Below, in pieces: positions 30,884 to 32,651 of a DNA stretch of 32,651 nucleotides. Source of the stretch: F1-20-MAGs119 sp964556145 (GTDB lineage Bacteria; Actinomycetota; Acidimicrobiia; Acidimicrobiales; Ilumatobacteraceae); assembly GCA_964556145.1 (NCBI GenBank), contig CAZKVD010000009.1, forward strand, positions 1 through 32,651. Reading direction: 5' to 3'. Under the pieces are notes generated by a model. The model made no database searches. It was given only the letters and a program-made list of their open reading frames with translations, and was not told where the DNA came from. The first letter of the stretch is position 1. Each line of letters begins with the position of its first letter. The position numbers and the translations under genes are program-made.

Positions 30884-30889
30884 AGACTA
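30884..30889 (-). promoter_or_regulatory. -10 box TAGTCT overlapping the leuA stop
   Basis: TAGTCT on the minus strand, 6 bases before ATG 30877; its TAG is the leuA stop codon. Confidence 0.6.
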
Positions 30890-32569
30890 CTTGCCCTGAC
30901 GCTCGGCTGCGGCAAGAACCGCACGCAGCGAGGCCGTGATGATGTTGGGGTCGGTGCCTACGCCCCACTTGACCGAACCCGACGATGTGGTGCTTTCCAC
31001 GTAGGCAACCGCGGTGGCATCGGCGCCTGCGCCGAGGGAGTGCTCGGTGTAGTCGAGAACGTCTATGTCGATCTTCAAGCCATTCCGCAGACCATGAACG
31101 AATGCATCGATCGGGCCGTTGCCCTGGCCGATGACGGTCTGACGGGAACCATTGACGGTGATCTGCGCCGTGATGGTGGTGGCGCCCGACGAGTCGCTCT
31201 TCAGCTCGTGGCTGTCGAGGTGCATCGTCGGTGACTGGGGCAGGTATTCGCTCTTGAATGCGTCCCACATGATGACGGGCGAAATTTCGGTGCCCGAGTC
31301 CTCGGTGATGTGTTGGATCGTCTTCGAGAATTCGATCTGCAGGCGGCGCGGAAGATCGAACCCGTGCTCGGTCTTCATGATGTACGCAACACCACCCTTC
31401 CCCGACTGGCTGTTCACACGAATCACCGCTTCGTACGAGCGTCCGACGTGCTTGGGGTCGATCGGCAGGTAGGGAACGCCCCATTCGCTGTAGTCGGCGG
31501 GCAGCGCTTCAAAACCCTTCTTGATCGCGTCCTGGTGGCTGCCCGAAAATGCGGTGTACACCAAGTCGCCCACATACGGGTGACGCGGGTGCACGGGCAG
31601 ACGGTTGCAGTACTCGGCCACGCGGCGCAGTGCGTCGATGTCGGTGATGTCGAGTTCGGGGTCGACACCGTTCATGAACAGGTTCATCGCCAGGTTCACG
31701 ATGTCGACGTTGCCCGTGCGTTCACCGTTGCCGAACAACGTGCCCTCGACGCGGTCGGCGCCGGCCATCACGCCGAACTCGGCCGCGGCGACAGCACAGC
31801 CGCGGTCGTTGTGCGGGTGCAGCGACAGTACGACCGAAGAGCGATTCTTGATGGTGCGCCCGAACCACTCGATGACGTCGCCGTACACGTTGGGCGAGTA
31901 GCACTCGACGGTCGCCGGCAGGTTCAGGATGATCGGGTTCTCGGGCGTCGGCTCGATGACACCCATCACGGCCTCGCAGACTTCGATCGCGAACTCGGGC
32001 TCGGTCAGCGTGAACGACTCGGGTGAGTACTCGTAGCGCACCTTCGTGCCGGGAACGGTCGCCTCCAGCTTCTTGCACAACTTGGCGGCGTTCACGGCAA
32101 TGTCGACGATGCCCTCTTTTTCCAGGCCGAACACGACGCGACGCTGCAGCGGGTTGGTCGAGTTGTAGAAGTGAACGATCGCGCGCGGTGCTCCGGCGAT
32201 GCACTCGTACGTGCGCTCGATCAACTCGGGCCGGCTTTGCACCAGCACCTGAATCGTCACGTCGTCGGGGATCATGTCCTCTTCGATGAGCATCCGCACG
32301 AAGTCGAAGTCGGGCTGGCTGGCCGACGGGAAACCAACTTCGATCTCCTTGAAGCCCATCTTCACCAGTTCGACGAACATGCGGCGCTTGCGCTCGGGGT
32401 CCATCGGATCGATGAGAGCCTGGTTGCCGTCGCGAAGGTCGACCGAACACCACAGCGGTGCCTTGGCGATGGTGTGGTTCGGCCACGTGCGGTCTGTCAG
32501 CACCACGGGGACGAACGGCTTGTACTTGTCGAAGGCCATTTTCTTCGGGGTCACGTTTGCTGGTGGCAT
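30887..32569 (-). CDS. leuA: 2-Isopropylmalate synthase (LeuA)
   Basis: Condenses acetyl-CoA and 2-ketoisovalerate, the first committed step of leucine synthesis. From ATG 32569 it has 560 aa. The catalytic barrel has WCSVDLRDGNQALIDPM near the start, metal ligands in SLHPHNDRGCAVAAAEFGVMAGADRVEGTLFGNGERTGN, and the C-terminal regulatory domain (~430-560), where leucine binds. It matches the longer actinobacterial/Gram-positive type. A longer frame from 32608 runs into the leader; ATG 32569 has AGAAAG upstream. ATG 32539, in front of AFDKYKPF, is a second choice. A terminator hairpin lies in the leader. Confidence 0.93.
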   Translation of the reverse strand: MPPANVTPKKMAFDKYKPFVPVVLTDRTWPNHTIAKAPLWCSVDLRDGNQALIDPMDPERKRRMFVELVKMGFKEIEVGFPSASQPDFDFVRMLIEEDMIPDDVTIQVLVQSRPELIERTYECIAGAPRAIVHFYNSTNPLQRRVVFGLEKEGIVDIAVNAAKLCKKLEATVPGTKVRYEYSPESFTLTEPEFAIEVCEAVMGVIEPTPENPIILNLPATVECYSPNVYGDVIEWFGRTIKNRSSVVLSLHPHNDRGCAVAAAEFGVMAGADRVEGTLFGNGERTGNVDIVNLAMNLFMNGVDPELDITDIDALRRVAEYCNRLPVHPRHPYVGDLVYTAFSGSHQDAIKKGFEALPADYSEWGVPYLPIDPKHVGRSYEAVIRVNSQSGKGGVAYIMKTEHGFDLPRRLQIEFSKTIQHITEDSGTEISPVIMWDAFKSEYLPQSPTMHLDSHELKSDSSGATTITAQITVNGSRQTVIGQGNGPIDAFVHGLRNGLKIDIDVLDYTEHSLGAGADATAVAYVESTTSSGSVKWGVGTDPNIITASLRAVLAAAERQGK

Positions 32570-32606
32570 TGGCTTGGCTTTCTTCTGGAAATTCGATCGG
32601 AGAAAC

Positions 32607-32641
32607 AAAAAATCCCCCTGGCCTTTCGGGCGCAGGAGGAT
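32607..32641 (-). terminator. Intrinsic terminator hairpin in the leuA 5' leader (possible attenuator)
   Basis: On the minus strand ATCCTCCTG pairs with CAGGGGGAT (one G-U), followed by an inner GC stem with a CGAAA-type loop and then six T (32607-32612). The hairpin ends about 37 bases before the leuA ATG. It could end an upstream gene or act as an attenuator of leuA; the window ends too soon to show a leader peptide. Confidence 0.7.
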
Positions 32642-32651
32642 CGGCGACAGC

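Noticed and set aside
1..32651. tRNA, rRNA, CRISPR arrays, prophage or transposase genes
   Set aside because: Nothing of this kind was seen in the open frames or in the short intergenic regions. A tRNA in an intergenic stretch is unlikely, because no gap exceeds about 130 bases.

Overview
The window is a GC-rich, densely coded stretch of bacterial chromosome, with almost no intergenic DNA. It most likely comes from an Actinomycetota genome, and an Acidimicrobiia (Ilumatobacter-like) member is my best guess. The basis is the actinobacterial-type LeuA, a MurA with Asp in place of the active-site Cys (as in mycobacteria), a PASTA-domain kinase-like protein, a solo [3Fe-4S] ferredoxin, and many start codons preceded at 6-9 nt by a TANNNT -10 box, the mark of leaderless transcription. 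Two runs of ten N (20140-20149 and 22601-22610) show that this is a scaffold, probably a metagenome or draft assembly. No rRNA, tRNA, CRISPR array, insertion sequence or prophage gene was recognised.

Layout. 1-1254: end of the ATP synthase operon (atpD tail, atpC) and a short-chain dehydrogenase. 1379-3536: three tandem paralogous LuxR-type regulators with degenerate receiver-like N-termini. 3561-6410: divergent glpX and an S9 peptidase. 6422-8481: an acidic protein with an internal duplication, a protein with a C-terminal J-domain, and a small alpha/beta hydrolase. 8491-11369: an MFS transporter divergent from murA. 11340-13624: a small membrane protein, a NifU-like Fe-S protein, a MeaB-type GTPase and an enoyl-CoA hydratase. 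13590-14608: AzlC/AzlD amino-acid exporter. 14580-16755: methyltransferase, galT and SRPBCC protein on the minus strand. 16779-22034: cysteine desulfurase, mnmA, a membrane protein on the other strand, and ligA (intact once the first gap is closed). 22053-24593: an Ig-like anchored protein divergent from a PASTA pseudokinase. 24603-26536: DHA2 exporter and lipoprotein. 26578-28162: SCP2 protein and MenC-like enolase-superfamily protein. 28244-32569: serA, then pyrF, ferredoxin and leuA on the minus strand.

How the genes work together. Most are core metabolism: ATP synthesis, gluconeogenesis (glpX), peptidoglycan precursor (murA), tRNA thiolation (cysteine desulfurase plus mnmA), DNA ligation, serine, leucine and pyrimidine synthesis, probably menaquinone, and acyl-CoA metabolism. 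The less ordinary parts are the three-regulator LuxR array with a G10 tract before its third gene, the PASTA pseudokinase, the very regular leaderless promoters (three of which use the upstream gene's TAG stop as the start of the -10 box, and two of which overlap a divergent -10 box), a perfect 25-bp hairpin between serA and pyrF, and a terminator hairpin in the leuA leader.
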